From positions 1 to 64,000 of the forward strand of contig NZ_RYZK01000015.1 of NCBI RefSeq assembly GCF_003990645.1: DNA of 64,000 bases, in the 5' to 3' direction. The translations under genes were made by a program, and so were the position numbers. The DNA comes from Shimia sediminis. Its GTDB lineage: Bacteria > Pseudomonadota > Alphaproteobacteria > Rhodobacterales > Rhodobacteraceae. Numbering within the stretch: the first letter of the stretch is position 1; each line of letters begins with the position of its first letter. Below the pieces are notes generated by a model that ran no database searches, was not told where the DNA came from, and saw only the letters and a program-made list of their open reading frames with translations. This document shows, in pieces, positions 51,545 through 60,361 of this stretch.

Positions 51545-52255
51545 ATGACCTGGACGGAACGCTTTGACCTGTTTTCCACGCTTGATCTGACAGCTGTTGG
51601 ACTGTTGCTGATCTGTTGGCTGGGGATTGGGTATCTCATTGAAAATGCACCAAAATCAAAACCAAGCCTGTCGACGATCATGGTCAGATACCGGCGGGAA
51701 TGGATGGTGCATCTGGTTGACCGGACCCCACGTGTGTTCGATGCGCAGATCCTTGCAAACCTGCGTCAGGGCACCTCGTTTTTTGCCTCGGCAACAATGA
51801 TTGCCATCGGGGGTGGGCTGGCGTTGGTTGGTAATCCTGACCAATTGTCGGGCGTTGCCAGTGAATTCGCAATGATGAAGGCACCGACCTTTGTCATCGA
51901 GATCAAGCTGATCCTTGTGATCCTGTTGATTTCAAACGCTTTTCTTAAGTTCGTCTGGGCCCACCGGCTGTTTGGTTACTGTTCCGTTGTCATGTCCGCC
52001 GTGCCCAATGACCCGAATGACCCCGCGGCCCTGCCGAGGGCGGAAAAAGCCAGTGAAATCAACATCACAGCGGCCAAAAGCTTTAACCGCGCCATGCGCT
52101 CGGTTTATTTCAGCCTGGCCGCAAGCGCCTGGCTGTTTGGAGCTATCCCATTGATTCTGGCGTCTCTTTTGACGCTCTTTGTGCTGTGGCGACGCGAATT
52201 CGCCTCGCACTCGCGGGCTGTCATGCTGAACCCCACTGACGGGATGGGCGGGTAA
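51545..52255 (+). CDS. DUF599 family membrane protein
   Basis: A 236-residue inner-membrane protein with about four transmembrane helices (roughly 14-32, 78-97, 114-135, 190-215). The block VRYRREWMVHLVDRTPRVFD followed by QILANLRQGTSFFASATM is the DUF599 signature. Function unknown. The start ATG at 51545 is preceded by a weak AGGGTAAG. It is divergent from glcD and followed by an AT-rich patch. Confidence 0.88.
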   Translation: MTWTERFDLFSTLDLTAVGLLLICWLGIGYLIENAPKSKPSLSTIMVRYRREWMVHLVDRTPRVFDAQILANLRQGTSFFASATMIAIGGGLALVGNPDQLSGVASEFAMMKAPTFVIEIKLILVILLISNAFLKFVWAHRLFGYCSVVMSAVPNDPNDPAALPRAEKASEINITAAKSFNRAMRSVYFSLAASAWLFGAIPLILASLLTLFVLWRREFASHSRAVMLNPTDGMGG

Positions 52256-52300
52256 TCTTTATCAAGATCGGGTTAATTTTGCGGCGAAATGGCAAAATGA

Positions 52301-52345
52301 CCATTTTGTACAACATTTTTGAGGGTGACTCTCCATTTTGTACAA
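52301..52345. repeat. Direct repeat CCATTTTGTACAA, two copies
   Basis: CCATTTTGTACAA occurs at 52301-52313 and again at 52333-52345, 32 bases apart (three helical turns). Each contains the near-palindrome TTGTACAA. The repeats lie in a 257-base AT-rich spacer (52256-52512) with no gene I can support. They could be paired operators, but no promoter next to them is clear. Confidence 0.6.
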
Positions 52346-52512
52346 AAGATTATGTTAAGAAACACGGGTCCTTTTTAACGATTTCTTCAACATCAACCGT
52401 CCCGAGGGTTGCACTCGATGTTTTGTGTCTGCTCGTGAGAGTTTCGAGGTCTGCGATGCGGACAGAGCTGCCATTTACAGTTTGGATGCTGGCTCAGTCA
52501 GCCTCCTGAACA

Positions 52513-53190
52513 TCAATGGCCCATTCTGGATTCCAAACAGGCTGTTAACCTAGGACTGTTAACGACCTTTGCGAGATTTCCTATCAGTGGATCATTCATG
52601 ATCAAGCACTTCAGCATCAACTTACTTTCCGCCGGGATCGTTATGTGTTTTGCATACCGCTTCTCGTAAATGTTCGCGAATTGGGATCTGTTATCTTCAC
52701 CTTCAATGACAGGCAGTAAGGAGTTGTTCCGCCAATCCGAAATTAGGGAAACATAAACCTCTCCTCGTTGGTGATCTTTGCTACGGGTAAAAAATTGAAT
52801 TGCGTTTTGCAAAGCCATATCGGCTTGGGAAAATGCCTCAATAACTCGCCCGTCATTTGATGCCTTGAATGCAAAATACAAAGACACCGGATAGGTGTCT
52901 TCACCCATATGTTCGCGAAAATTAGATACGGTTTGGGGAAATTCCGTTGAAAGGAGCAGCACTTGCTCCATGAGTATGCAATCTTCCAAACCATCATAAT
53001 CTAATTCTGCTTGGCCCTCATTTTCTAGGCGCGCTTCCATTGCGGCACACAAGTTGAGAGCTTGCAGGCTTTCAGCAGACGCTGGAGTAACAAGCTGCGC
53101 CTGCGTAAACGACAAACAGATCAAATAACAAATTGTCTTTAGATAGAAACAGGCATCCCATTCAAACCTACGGCATTGTTCTGACGGCAA
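52513..53190 (-). CDS. Unrecognised protein, probably exported, in AT-rich patch
   Basis: A 225-residue open frame, unlike any family I know. Residues about 17-40 (YLKTICYLICLSFTQAQ, then LVTPASA) look like a signal peptide cleaved before ESLQ, so the mature part may be periplasmic. It has cysteines in pairs (NLCAAM, EDCILM, LKCLIM, TACLES). No ATG starts it: the listed start is a TTG at 53190, and internal TTG codons are possible. Its codons are clearly AT-richer than the neighbours', so recent transfer is likely. There are no mobile-element genes beside it. It may also be a decayed gene. Confidence 0.5.
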   Translation of the reverse strand: MPSEQCRRFEWDACFYLKTICYLICLSFTQAQLVTPASAESLQALNLCAAMEARLENEGQAELDYDGLEDCILMEQVLLLSTEFPQTVSNFREHMGEDTYPVSLYFAFKASNDGRVIEAFSQADMALQNAIQFFTRSKDHQRGEVYVSLISDWRNNSLLPVIEGEDNRSQFANIYEKRYAKHITIPAESKLMLKCLIMNDPLIGNLAKVVNSPRLTACLESRMGH

Positions 53191-53416
53191 GACGAAAATC
53201 CTTTTCTAAAAAGTATGTTCATATCACTGTAAATTCTTGGGCGGTCCCTATTCTGAGAGTGGAGAATGTCCAATACCCAAAGACATTTCAACGTCGAAGT
53301 GGGCTCAAACCGGACATTCGTCATGTCACGCAGGTCGCGCGATTGCCGGACTGCGGTCTGGGACACGCGCGGCGGCCTGCGGCCTTGTCTCCGCGCAAGG
53401 GTGGAACAAAGCCCCG
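53191..53416. other. Non-coding region between unknown gene and rlmH
   Basis: These 226 bases change from AT-rich to GC-rich from left to right. GAATGTCC (53264-53271) and GGACATTC (53312-53319) form an exact 8-bp inverted repeat with 40 bases between. The sequence around it resembles dispersed repeat DNA that often yields spurious ORFs in alphaproteobacteria. I see no gene. Confidence 0.5.
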
Positions 53417-53893
53417 TCACACCCGATGATACGGTGCCCCGGCCAGGATCGACGCTGCGCGGTAGAGTTGTTCCGACAGCATCACGCGGGCGAGCATGTG
53501 GGGCCAGACCATCTTGCCAAAGGACAGTTTGGCGTCGGCCTGTGCGCGCAAGGTGGGGTCAATGCCATCCGCGCCGCCGATGACAAAGGCGAGGTCGCCG
53601 CGCCCCGCGTCGCGCCAGCCGCCCAGCATGGTGGCAAAATCGGGTGAGGACATCAGTTTGCCGCGTTCATCCAGCGCGCAGATCACCGCGCCCTTGGGGA
53701 TGACGCCGGACAGAAGCGTTGCCTCGGTGGCCATGCCGCCGCCTTTCTTGTCCTCGACCTCGTGCACGGAGACCGGGCCAAGGCCAAGGGCCCGCCCGGT
53801 GCGGTCAAACCGTGTCAGATAATCGTCGAGGAGGTCGCGCTCGGGACCGGACCGTAACCGGCCCACGGCGCAGATATGCACACGTAACGGCAT
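53417..53893 (-). CDS. rlmH: 23S rRNA (pseudouridine-1915-N3)-methyltransferase RlmH
   Basis: A 158-residue SPOUT methyltransferase that methylates pseudouridine 1915 in helix 69 of 23S rRNA in the assembled ribosome. It begins with the family's VHICAVGRLRSGPERDL, has DERGKLMSSPDFA in the middle and the SAM-knot region AFVIGGADGI then SFGKMVWPHMLARVMLSEQL near the C-terminus. It lies downstream of rsfS with 33 bases between them; both act on the large ribosomal subunit, and this gene pair is widely conserved. Confidence 0.96.
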   Translation of the reverse strand: MPLRVHICAVGRLRSGPERDLLDDYLTRFDRTGRALGLGPVSVHEVEDKKGGGMATEATLLSGVIPKGAVICALDERGKLMSSPDFATMLGGWRDAGRGDLAFVIGGADGIDPTLRAQADAKLSFGKMVWPHMLARVMLSEQLYRAASILAGAPYHRV

Positions 53894-53926
53894 TACTATC
53901 TCCGGGCGTGTCGCCCGTTGTCAGGC

Positions 53927-54325
53927 TCAGGCGGAGCCGCCTGGCATCCACATCTTCTCGAGCTGATAGAACTCGCGGACCTCGGGACGGAACACGTGAA
54001 CGATCACGTCGCCGGTGTCGATCAGCACCCAGTCGCCGGTCTCTTTGCCTTCGATCTTGGACAGGCGACCAAATTCGGTTTTCAGCCGGTCGACCAGCTT
54101 TTCCGAAATTGACACCACCTGACGGGAAGACCGGCCGGTGCAGATCACCATGGCATCGCCAATAGCGGAAATGCCGCGCAGGTCGATCTGCACGATGTCT
54201 TCGGCTTTGTCTTCTTCGAGTGAAGTTAAGATACGCGCCAGCAGTTCTTCGCTGGTTGCGTCGGTCCGGGCCCCGTTTCCTACGGGATCGGAAGTGGCCT
54301 GAGCCACGTCGGTGTTAAGAGACAG
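53927..54325 (-). CDS. rsfS: Ribosome silencing factor RsfS
   Basis: The product binds ribosomal protein L14 and blocks subunit joining when nutrients are low. The conserved core is IVQIDLRGISAIGDAMVICT, then GRSSRQVVSISEKLVD and DWVLIDTGDVIVHVFRPEVR. The usual reading would start at GTG 54307 (126 residues), but that codon has no Shine-Dalgarno at the right distance. A CTG at 54325, in frame, lies eight bases after AAGGAGG (54340-54334) and is the better-supported start, giving 132 residues. It forms an operon with rlmH. Confidence 0.88.
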   Translation of the reverse strand: MSLNTDVAQATSDPVGNGARTDATSEELLARILTSLEEDKAEDIVQIDLRGISAIGDAMVICTGRSSRQVVSISEKLVDRLKTEFGRLSKIEGKETGDWVLIDTGDVIVHVFRPEVREFYQLEKMWMPGGSA

Positions 54326-54543
54326 AGATCTGCCCTCCTTTCTGCGCGCCGCAAAGCCCCGGCGCCGGGCGTAGGGTCAAGATAGCATCGGACATGCGAA
54401 TTCTCAATGCGGCCCCGGACATCCGCCGGAAAAGGATGGCGGATATGCGCCTTTGTGCAACAGCGACGCAGGCGCGCAAAGCTTGCAATGTGGCATCGTC
54501 TTGATAACGTTAACAAATGCGAATTGCGCAGATCGGGGGTTTC

Positions 54544-55776
54544 ATGAAATCACGTCTTGTTGTGGCCATTGTCACGTGTCTTGCCCTGCCATTGCTGGCG
54601 CTGGTCGCCCCGGCGCAGGCGCAAGAGGAGGTCTGGGTCGCGCCGACCTGGGGGGATGGCAACTTTGATGAGAATTTCCCGATTGCCTATGTCATCACTC
54701 CCAAGGGCGAGATCATCGTTCAGATGAGCGCAGAGACGTTGCAATGGAAAACCACCATTATCGTGCCCAGCGCCCGTCGTGACATTCAACTGATCAACGT
54801 TCTGTCCCATGCGGATGGCAGCGTCGACAAGCTGGACACCGGCACGCTTGCCGGGGGCATCCTGCAGGACCCGCATGACAGCGGCGGGCTGATCACCACT
54901 TTCCGGCTGGACCAGGCCTTTGTCGACAGGGCCAAGGCTGCGGACAGCTGGACGGTGCATGTGGGGCTGGACCGCTTTGTGTTTCCGATGACGGGATCGC
55001 GGGCGGCCCTGGATCATGTGGAAACCGTCGGTTACGAGAGCAACCACGCGTTTGTGCAGGAAGAGTCGGACATGGAGCAGGCGCTGATGCATTGCGCGGC
55101 GGCCGTGGCGCATCCCCGCGACCCCGAGAGCAGTTTTGCCGGAGTGGCGTGGGGTGACATTGATGCAAGCGAGGCCGTGGCGCGCTGTGAGTGGGCGCGC
55201 GAGATGCTGCCGGACAATGGGCAGGTGCTGTACTTGTTGGGACGCGCCTATGACAAGGCCGGGGACCGGCGCGTGCTTGAAGCCTTGGGCGCGGCGGCGG
55301 ACCTGGGGTATGGCATGGCGTTCAACCATCTGGGCATCATTTACAGAGACGGTGAATACGGCACCGATGATATGGGCCACGCCGGTGATCTGTTCCGGCA
55401 AGGGGCCGAGGCGGGCAACATCCTGGCGCAATATGCCTATGCCGAGTTTCTGGCCGAGTTCGGCGATGGCGCGGGCGACCATGTCACCGCGTTAGAGTAT
55501 ATGTCAGCCGCCGCAATAGCGGATTACGACGATGCGGCGTTGATCGTGGCCCGGTGGTATCGGGACGGTTATGTGGCAGAACAGGACGGCCGGGCAGCGC
55601 GCGAGTTTTACGAGATAGCGATTGAGGCCGACCACGCAGCGGCGGCCTGGGAGCTTGCCGGGATGTATCGCGACGGCGTGGCGGTGACCAAGGACCCCGA
55701 GGCCTATCTGACGTATCTGAAGGTGGCCGCGCGCATGGGGCATGACGATGCCAGAACGGCGCTGGCCTACGACTGA
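54544..55776 (+). CDS. Secreted Sel1-like repeat protein
   Basis: A 410-residue protein. Residues 1-26 form a signal peptide ending in APAQAQ, so it is exported. The N-terminal half (about 27-160) has a beta-rich look with no motif I recognise. The C-terminal half has Sel1-like tetratricopeptide repeats, such as GMAFNHLGIIYRDGEYG, ILAQYAYAEFL and AAWELAGMYRDGVAV, which serve protein-protein binding. The ATG at 54544 after GGGGG is chosen over ATG 54517. The stop lies 10 bases into the convergent MscS gene. The partner is unknown. Confidence 0.8.
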   Translation: MKSRLVVAIVTCLALPLLALVAPAQAQEEVWVAPTWGDGNFDENFPIAYVITPKGEIIVQMSAETLQWKTTIIVPSARRDIQLINVLSHADGSVDKLDTGTLAGGILQDPHDSGGLITTFRLDQAFVDRAKAADSWTVHVGLDRFVFPMTGSRAALDHVETVGYESNHAFVQEESDMEQALMHCAAAVAHPRDPESSFAGVAWGDIDASEAVARCEWAREMLPDNGQVLYLLGRAYDKAGDRRVLEALGAAADLGYGMAFNHLGIIYRDGEYGTDDMGHAGDLFRQGAEAGNILAQYAYAEFLAEFGDGAGDHVTALEYMSAAAIADYDDAALIVARWYRDGYVAEQDGRAAREFYEIAIEADHAAAAWELAGMYRDGVAVTKDPEAYLTYLKVAARMGHDDARTALAYD

Positions 55777-57164
55777 GGCGCGGGCGTGTCGCCCCCCTCG
55801 TCCCCGAGCATGCGGAGTTCGCGCTGTGGGAAGGGGATCGAGATACCATGTTCCTGGAAGGCATCCCAGAGGGCCAGATAGACATTGCCCCGGATGTTGG
55901 TGAGGCCTCCGGTCGGGTCCTCGATCCAGAAGCGCAGGATATAGTCGACACTGCTGTCGCCAAAGCCGACGATATGGCAGACCGGCGTGTTGGGATAGGT
56001 CAGCACGCGTTTGACGGATTTGGCCGCATCAATGGCAATCTTGCGCACCTTGTGGGGGTCATCATCATAGGCCGTGCCAAAGTAGATATCGAGCCGTACA
56101 TATGAGTTGGTGTGGGACCAGTTCACCACCTGCCCCGTAATCAGGTCTTCGTTGGGGATCAGGAACTCTTTGCCGTCACGGGTGACGACGCTGACATAAC
56201 GGGCGCCAAGCGAGTTGATCCAGCCAAAGGTGTCCCCCAGAGAAATCACGTCGCCGGGTTTAATCGAGCGATCCAGGAGGATGATGATGCCCGAGACCAG
56301 GTTGGAGACCACCTTTTGCAGGCCAAAGCCAAGGCCGACACCGATAAAGCCCGAGAGCACCGCAAGGCCGCGCAGATCAAAGCCCAGCGTGCGCAGGCCG
56401 ATGATGAAGGCAAGGCCATAGAGGATGACCTGAAGCGTCTTGACCACCAGCACCTGCATGGTTGGCGAAACGCTGTCATTGCTCTGGATCGTGGTGGCGG
56501 TCTTGCGTGACAGGACGCGCACCACGGCAATGGTGAGCCCCAGCATGAGCACCGCCTTGGCCGCGACCCAGGCCGAGATGCGGGCATCGCCCAACTCAAT
56601 CGCGGCGCTGTCCATGAGCTGCATGGTCTCGTCCGACAGCCCGAGGATCGACACCGTGACCCAGACCCATGCCCCATAGCGCAACACCGCGCGCAGGAAT
56701 GCGTTGTTGACCAGCCGCAGAACCACCACGACCACCAGCCATGCGGTCGACAGGTTGGCAAGAATGGCGAGCAGATACGAGCGGCTGGGCCATGTCACCT
56801 CGCGCATGATCAGGACGGTGAGCCAGATCAGCACAAAGAAGAAGATCAGCGCCATGCGCCGGTGCACCATCAGCATGTAGCGATAGCGCCATTTCGGCCA
56901 GCCCTCGCGGTCCCGCATCCATTCGTGCAGGCGGGGCTTGAAGATACGGGCCAAGAGCAACGCCAGCGCCAGAAGGATCAGCGCAATGGCAACCTGATAG
57001 GCGTTCCATGGGCGGTAGAGCCCTGACAGGAAGGTCTCGGCCTGTGCCCAGATGCCCAGCGCGATTTCCTGCGTATCCGGCTCGGCCACGACTTCGGCAG
57101 GCTGCTCGACCGCCTCAAGCGTGGTGGTGGTGGTGTCTTCGGTGGCGGTTGCGTCTTCTTCCAT
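55767..57164 (-). CDS. MscS-family mechanosensitive ion channel
   Basis: A 465-residue inner-membrane channel. An N-terminal acidic segment is followed by several transmembrane helices (about 52-75, 100-120, 130-150, 185-210, 230-260). The pore helix and beta domain are recognisable: AVLSGFIGVGLGFGLQKVVS, then FISGIIILLDRSIKPGDVI-like sequence (SGIIILLDRSIKPGDVI) and NEDLITGQVVNWSH. It protects against hypo-osmotic shock. The N-terminal part is longer than in E. coli MscS. It converges on the Sel1 gene with a 10-base overlap. Confidence 0.92.
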   Translation of the reverse strand: MEEDATATEDTTTTTLEAVEQPAEVVAEPDTQEIALGIWAQAETFLSGLYRPWNAYQVAIALILLALALLLARIFKPRLHEWMRDREGWPKWRYRYMLMVHRRMALIFFFVLIWLTVLIMREVTWPSRSYLLAILANLSTAWLVVVVVLRLVNNAFLRAVLRYGAWVWVTVSILGLSDETMQLMDSAAIELGDARISAWVAAKAVLMLGLTIAVVRVLSRKTATTIQSNDSVSPTMQVLVVKTLQVILYGLAFIIGLRTLGFDLRGLAVLSGFIGVGLGFGLQKVVSNLVSGIIILLDRSIKPGDVISLGDTFGWINSLGARYVSVVTRDGKEFLIPNEDLITGQVVNWSHTNSYVRLDIYFGTAYDDDPHKVRKIAIDAAKSVKRVLTYPNTPVCHIVGFGDSSVDYILRFWIEDPTGGLTNIRGNVYLALWDAFQEHGISIPFPQRELRMLGDEGGDTPAPQS

Positions 57165-57420
57165 GCGGCCCTTTCCTTGGGGTCAGGTTTGCATGGGGGT
57201 CAAGGTGCGGGCAAGGGGGAATGCGGGGAAACAGGCCGTTGGGCTGCGATCGTGCGGCCACCGGTGGTCATTGAGAGGTGTTGCAGGTGGTGGTGGGGTG
57301 AGGCTCGTGGCAATCATCCATCGTTGCTGGAGAGGGACGAAAAACCGCGCATTTGACAACCAGCCTATACTGCTTGCAGGCTCGAACCCGGAAATCACAC
57401 TGGAGGGACAGGGATTTCTC

Positions 57421-57993
57421 ATGCTTACAACGTCAAACCGAAGTGAAGCAGACAGTTTACTAAGCGGACTAGCTCTTGGGTTTTCTGCAGACCCGTTCAT
57501 GCGTTGGCTTTATCCTGAACCGGGCGGTTTTCTGACCCACTTCCCACGCGTCATGGACTTGTTCGGAGGGCGCGCCTTTGAACATGGTGGTGCCTTTCGA
57601 AATGATGATTTCACCGCGGGCGCACTTTGGCTTCCGCCGGGTGTTCACCCAGACGAGGACCGTCTTGTTGCCTGTTTCGAGCAAACGGTGGCACCAGAAA
57701 AGCATGATGCCTTGTTCGAAACCTTTGGCCAGATGGATACATATCATCCCGACGAGGATTGCTGGCATTTGGCCTTTATTGCGGTCGATCCGTTTCGCCA
57801 GGGAAAAGGGTTGGGGGGCGCGTTGCTTGAGTCCTGCCTCAAACGCTGTGACGCGGATGGAAGACCTGCCTACCTGGAGTCGACAAACCCCGCAAACCTG
57901 CCGCTGTACAAACGCTTTGGCTTTCGGGAAATGGGTTTAATCAAGGCCGATCACGCCCCGCCTCTGTTTCCGATGTTTCGGGCCGCTCAATAG
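57421..57993 (+). CDS. GNAT family N-acetyltransferase
   Basis: A 190-residue acetyltransferase. The acetyl-CoA pyrophosphate site is in VDPFRQGKGLGGALLESC (R/Q-x-x-G-x-G/A motif), followed by AYLESTNPANLPLYKRFGFR, the typical GNAT C-terminal block. The frame extends upstream to 57052 without support; the ATG at 57421 after CAGGGA is chosen. The acceptor is unknown; no linked genes help. It is a cytoplasmic enzyme, standing alone between MscS and leuC, with a 256-base region upstream in which I see no other gene. Confidence 0.87.
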   Translation: MLTTSNRSEADSLLSGLALGFSADPFMRWLYPEPGGFLTHFPRVMDLFGGRAFEHGGAFRNDDFTAGALWLPPGVHPDEDRLVACFEQTVAPEKHDALFETFGQMDTYHPDEDCWHLAFIAVDPFRQGKGLGGALLESCLKRCDADGRPAYLESTNPANLPLYKRFGFREMGLIKADHAPPLFPMFRAAQ

Positions 57994-58073
57994 CGTTTGG
58001 ACAAATTGCCCGCCACATGTGACGGACACGCTTTCCCTTGCGAGACTCGGGCGAAGGGGTTATCTCCTCCGGC

Positions 58074-58160
58074 ATGACACGGATTTTCGACATGGATGAC
58101 CGCGCGCGTCTGCGCGAACGCTTCTACGGCGAAGCCCGTTCGGTGCTTGCCCGCCTATAG
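58074..58160 (+). CDS. Possible 28-residue peptide upstream of leuC
   Basis: An ATG at 58074 opens a frame of 28 codons, [20 protein letters not shown] then ARSVLARL, ending at TAG 58158-58160, 53 bases before leuC. It is rich in arginine and charged residues and would form an amphipathic helix. It has no clear Shine-Dalgarno (the preceding sequence is CTCCTCCGGC), and the leucine codons are too few for a classical Leu leader peptide. It may be a real small gene or chance. Confidence 0.3.
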   Translation: MTRIFDMDDRARLRERFYGEARSVLARL

Positions 58161-58213
58161 GCGCTGCGCATTCCTGTCATCTTTCAATCAGACCATCCAA
58201 GGGAGAGGACCTC

Positions 58214-59620
58214 ATGTCCCCCAAGACACTCTATGATAAAATCTGGGATGCCCATGTCGCGCATGAAGCGGACGACGGCACCTGCCTTTTGTATATCGAC
58301 CGTCACCTCGTACATGAAGTGACCAGCCCGCAGGCGTTCGAAGGCCTGCGCATGGCGGGCCGCACGGTGCGCGCACCGGAGAAAACCATCGCGGTGCCGG
58401 ATCACAACGTGCCGACCACCATGGGTCGCGAAGACGTGACGCAGATGACCGAGGACAGCCGCATTCAGGTGGCAGCCCTTGACACCAACGCCAAGGAATT
58501 CGGCATCCACTATTACCCGATGAACGACGTGCGTCAGGGCATCGTGCACATTGTCGGCCCCGAGCAGGGCTGGACATTGCCCGGCATGACCGTGGTGTGT
58601 GGTGACAGCCACACCGCCACCCACGGGGCGTTTGGCGCGCTGGCGCATGGTATCGGCACCTCGGAAGTGGAACATGTTCTGGCGACGCAGACGCTGATCC
58701 AGAAGAAATCGAAAAACATGAAGGTCGAAATCACCGGCAAGCTGAAGCCGGGTGTGACCGCCAAGGACATTACCCTGGCCGTGATTGGCGAGACCGGCAC
58801 CGCTGGCGGCACCGGCTATGTCATCGAGTATTGCGGTGAAGCGATCCGGGATCTGTCGATGGAAGGCCGCATGACCGTCTGCAACATGGCCATCGAGGGC
58901 GGCGCCCGCGCTGGCCTGATCGCGCCGGACCAGACCACATTTGACTACTGCATGGGCCGCCCCCACGCCCCGAAAGCCGGCGCATGGGAACAGGCTGTCG
59001 CGTATTGGAAGACGCTTTTCACCGACGAAGGTGCACATTTCGACAAGGTGATCACGCTGAAGGGCGAAGACATCCAGCCGGTCGTGACCTGGGGCACCAG
59101 CCCCGAGGACGTTCTGCCGATCACCGGCGTTGTCCCAGCCCCGGAAGATTTCGAAGGCGGCAAAGTCGAAGCGGCGCGCCGTTCGCTGGACTACATGGGC
59201 CTGACCCCCGGTCAGAAACTGGACGAGATCGAGATCGACACCGTCTTTATCGGATCCTGCACCAATGGCCGCATTGAAGACCTGCGCGCCGTGGCCAAGG
59301 TGGTCAAGGGCAAGAAGATCAAGGATGGCATGCGTGCGATGATCGTGCCGGGCTCGGGCCTGGTGCGGGCACAGGCCGAGGAAGAGGGTCTGGCCGAGAT
59401 CTTTGAAGCGGCCGGGTTCGAATGGCGTCTGGCGGGCTGTTCCATGTGTCTGGCGATGAACCCCGACCAGCTGAGCGAGAACGAGCGCTGCGCGTCGACC
59501 TCGAACCGCAACTTTGAAGGGCGTCAGGGCTTTAAGGGGCGGACGCACCTTGTATCTCCGGCGATGGCAGCAGCGGCAGCGCTGACCGGCAAGCTGACCG
59601 ACGTGCGGGAAATGATCTGA
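58214..59620 (+). CDS. leuC: 3-isopropylmalate dehydratase large subunit
   Basis: The [4Fe-4S] aconitase-family large subunit that isomerises 2-isopropylmalate to 3-isopropylmalate in leucine biosynthesis. The 468-residue protein has [20 protein letters not shown], the first cluster cysteine in [13 protein letters not shown] and the other two in [13 protein letters not shown], all as in the family. GGGAGAGGA precedes the ATG. leuD, the small subunit, follows after 81 bases that contain a strong hairpin. leuB is not in the window. The heterodimer is cytoplasmic. Confidence 0.97.
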   Translation: MSPKTLYDKIWDAHVAHEADDGTCLLYIDRHLVHEVTSPQAFEGLRMAGRTVRAPEKTIAVPDHNVPTTMGREDVTQMTEDSRIQVAALDTNAKEFGIHYYPMNDVRQGIVHIVGPEQGWTLPGMTVVCGDSHTATHGAFGALAHGIGTSEVEHVLATQTLIQKKSKNMKVEITGKLKPGVTAKDITLAVIGETGTAGGTGYVIEYCGEAIRDLSMEGRMTVCNMAIEGGARAGLIAPDQTTFDYCMGRPHAPKAGAWEQAVAYWKTLFTDEGAHFDKVITLKGEDIQPVVTWGTSPEDVLPITGVVPAPEDFEGGKVEAARRSLDYMGLTPGQKLDEIEIDTVFIGSCTNGRIEDLRAVAKVVKGKKIKDGMRAMIVPGSGLVRAQAEEEGLAEIFEAAGFEWRLAGCSMCLAMNPDQLSENERCASTSNRNFEGRQGFKGRTHLVSPAMAAAAALTGKLTDVREMI

Positions 59621-59627
59621 GGGCGCT

Positions 59628-59681
59628 GCTCATCCGCCCGTGCGGGCGTCTTCGCGAAGACGCCGGGTACGGCGGATGAGC
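59628..59681 (+). other. Two-level hairpin between leuC and leuD
   Basis: GCTCATCCGCC (59628-59638) and GGCGGATGAGC (59671-59681) are exact complements of 11 bp; nested inside is a perfect 20-base palindrome GGCGTCTTCG/CGAAGACGCC (59645-59664). There is no T-tract. In the transcript this makes one very stable branched or coaxial stem, likely an RNA-processing or stability element setting the leuC:leuD ratio. Confidence 0.8.
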
Positions 59682-59701
59682 CCCCACCGAAAGGACTAGA
59701 A

Positions 59702-60307
59702 ATGGAAAAGTTTATCAAACTCCACGGCATCGCGGCCCCTATGCCGCTGGTGAATATCGACACCGACATGATCATCCCCAAGATCTTTCTGAAGTCGATT
59801 CAACGCAGCGGCTTTGGCAAGAACCTGTTTGACGAGATGCGCTTTAACCGCGACGGCAGCGAGATTGCCGATTTCGTGCTGAACAAACCGCAGTACCGCA
59901 AGGCCGAGATTCTGATTGCGGGCGACAACTTTGGTTGTGGCTCATCGCGTGAACACGCCCCCTGGGCAATTGCCGATTTTGGCATCAGGTGCATCGTGTC
60001 GACATCCTTTGCCGACATCTTCTTTAACAACTCGTTCAAGAACGGCATCCTGCCGATCGTGCTGCCGCAAGAGCAGGTGGACCTGTTGATGAAAGACGCG
60101 GAAAAAGGCGAAAACGCCCGCATGACCGTCGATCTGGAAGCGCAGGAAATCACCACCTCGGACGGCGAGGTCATCGCTTTTGAGGTGGATGCGTTCAAGA
60201 AACACTGCTTGCTCAATGGTCTCGACGACATCGGTCTGACCATGGAAAAAGCCGAGGCGATTGACGCTTTCGAAGCACAGGCCGAAGCGGCACGCCCCTG
60301 GGCCTGA
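59702..60307 (+). CDS. leuD: 3-isopropylmalate dehydratase small subunit
   Basis: The 201-residue small subunit of isopropylmalate isomerase, forming the swivelling domain next to the iron-sulfur site of LeuC. The conserved blocks are [33 protein letters not shown] and [16 protein letters not shown] lies before the ATG. It is the second gene of the leuCD operon, separated from leuC by an 81-base hairpin region, and is followed by an intrinsic terminator. Confidence 0.97.
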   Translation: MEKFIKLHGIAAPMPLVNIDTDMIIPKIFLKSIQRSGFGKNLFDEMRFNRDGSEIADFVLNKPQYRKAEILIAGDNFGCGSSREHAPWAIADFGIRCIVSTSFADIFFNNSFKNGILPIVLPQEQVDLLMKDAEKGENARMTVDLEAQEITTSDGEVIAFEVDAFKKHCLLNGLDDIGLTMEKAEAIDAFEAQAEAARPWA

Positions 60308-60331
60308 TCGCTACAATACGGCAAGAATGTG

Positions 60332-60361
60332 ACGGGTCGCCCCATACGGGCGGCCCGTTTT
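60332..60361 (+). terminator. Intrinsic terminator of leuCD
   Basis: ACGGGTCGCCC (60332-60342) pairs with GGGCGGCCCGT (60348-60358), one G-U pair included, followed by TTTTCTGTT. It is 24 bases past the leuD stop. Confidence 0.88.

Noticed and set aside
52279-52509. A 76-codon frame in the AT-rich patch
   Set aside because: No Shine-Dalgarno, no recognisable composition, and it spans the direct repeats; probably chance.
53139-53420. A 93-codon minus-strand frame beside rlmH
   Set aside because: Its sequence resembles spurious ORFs from dispersed repeats and overlaps the start of the unknown gene.
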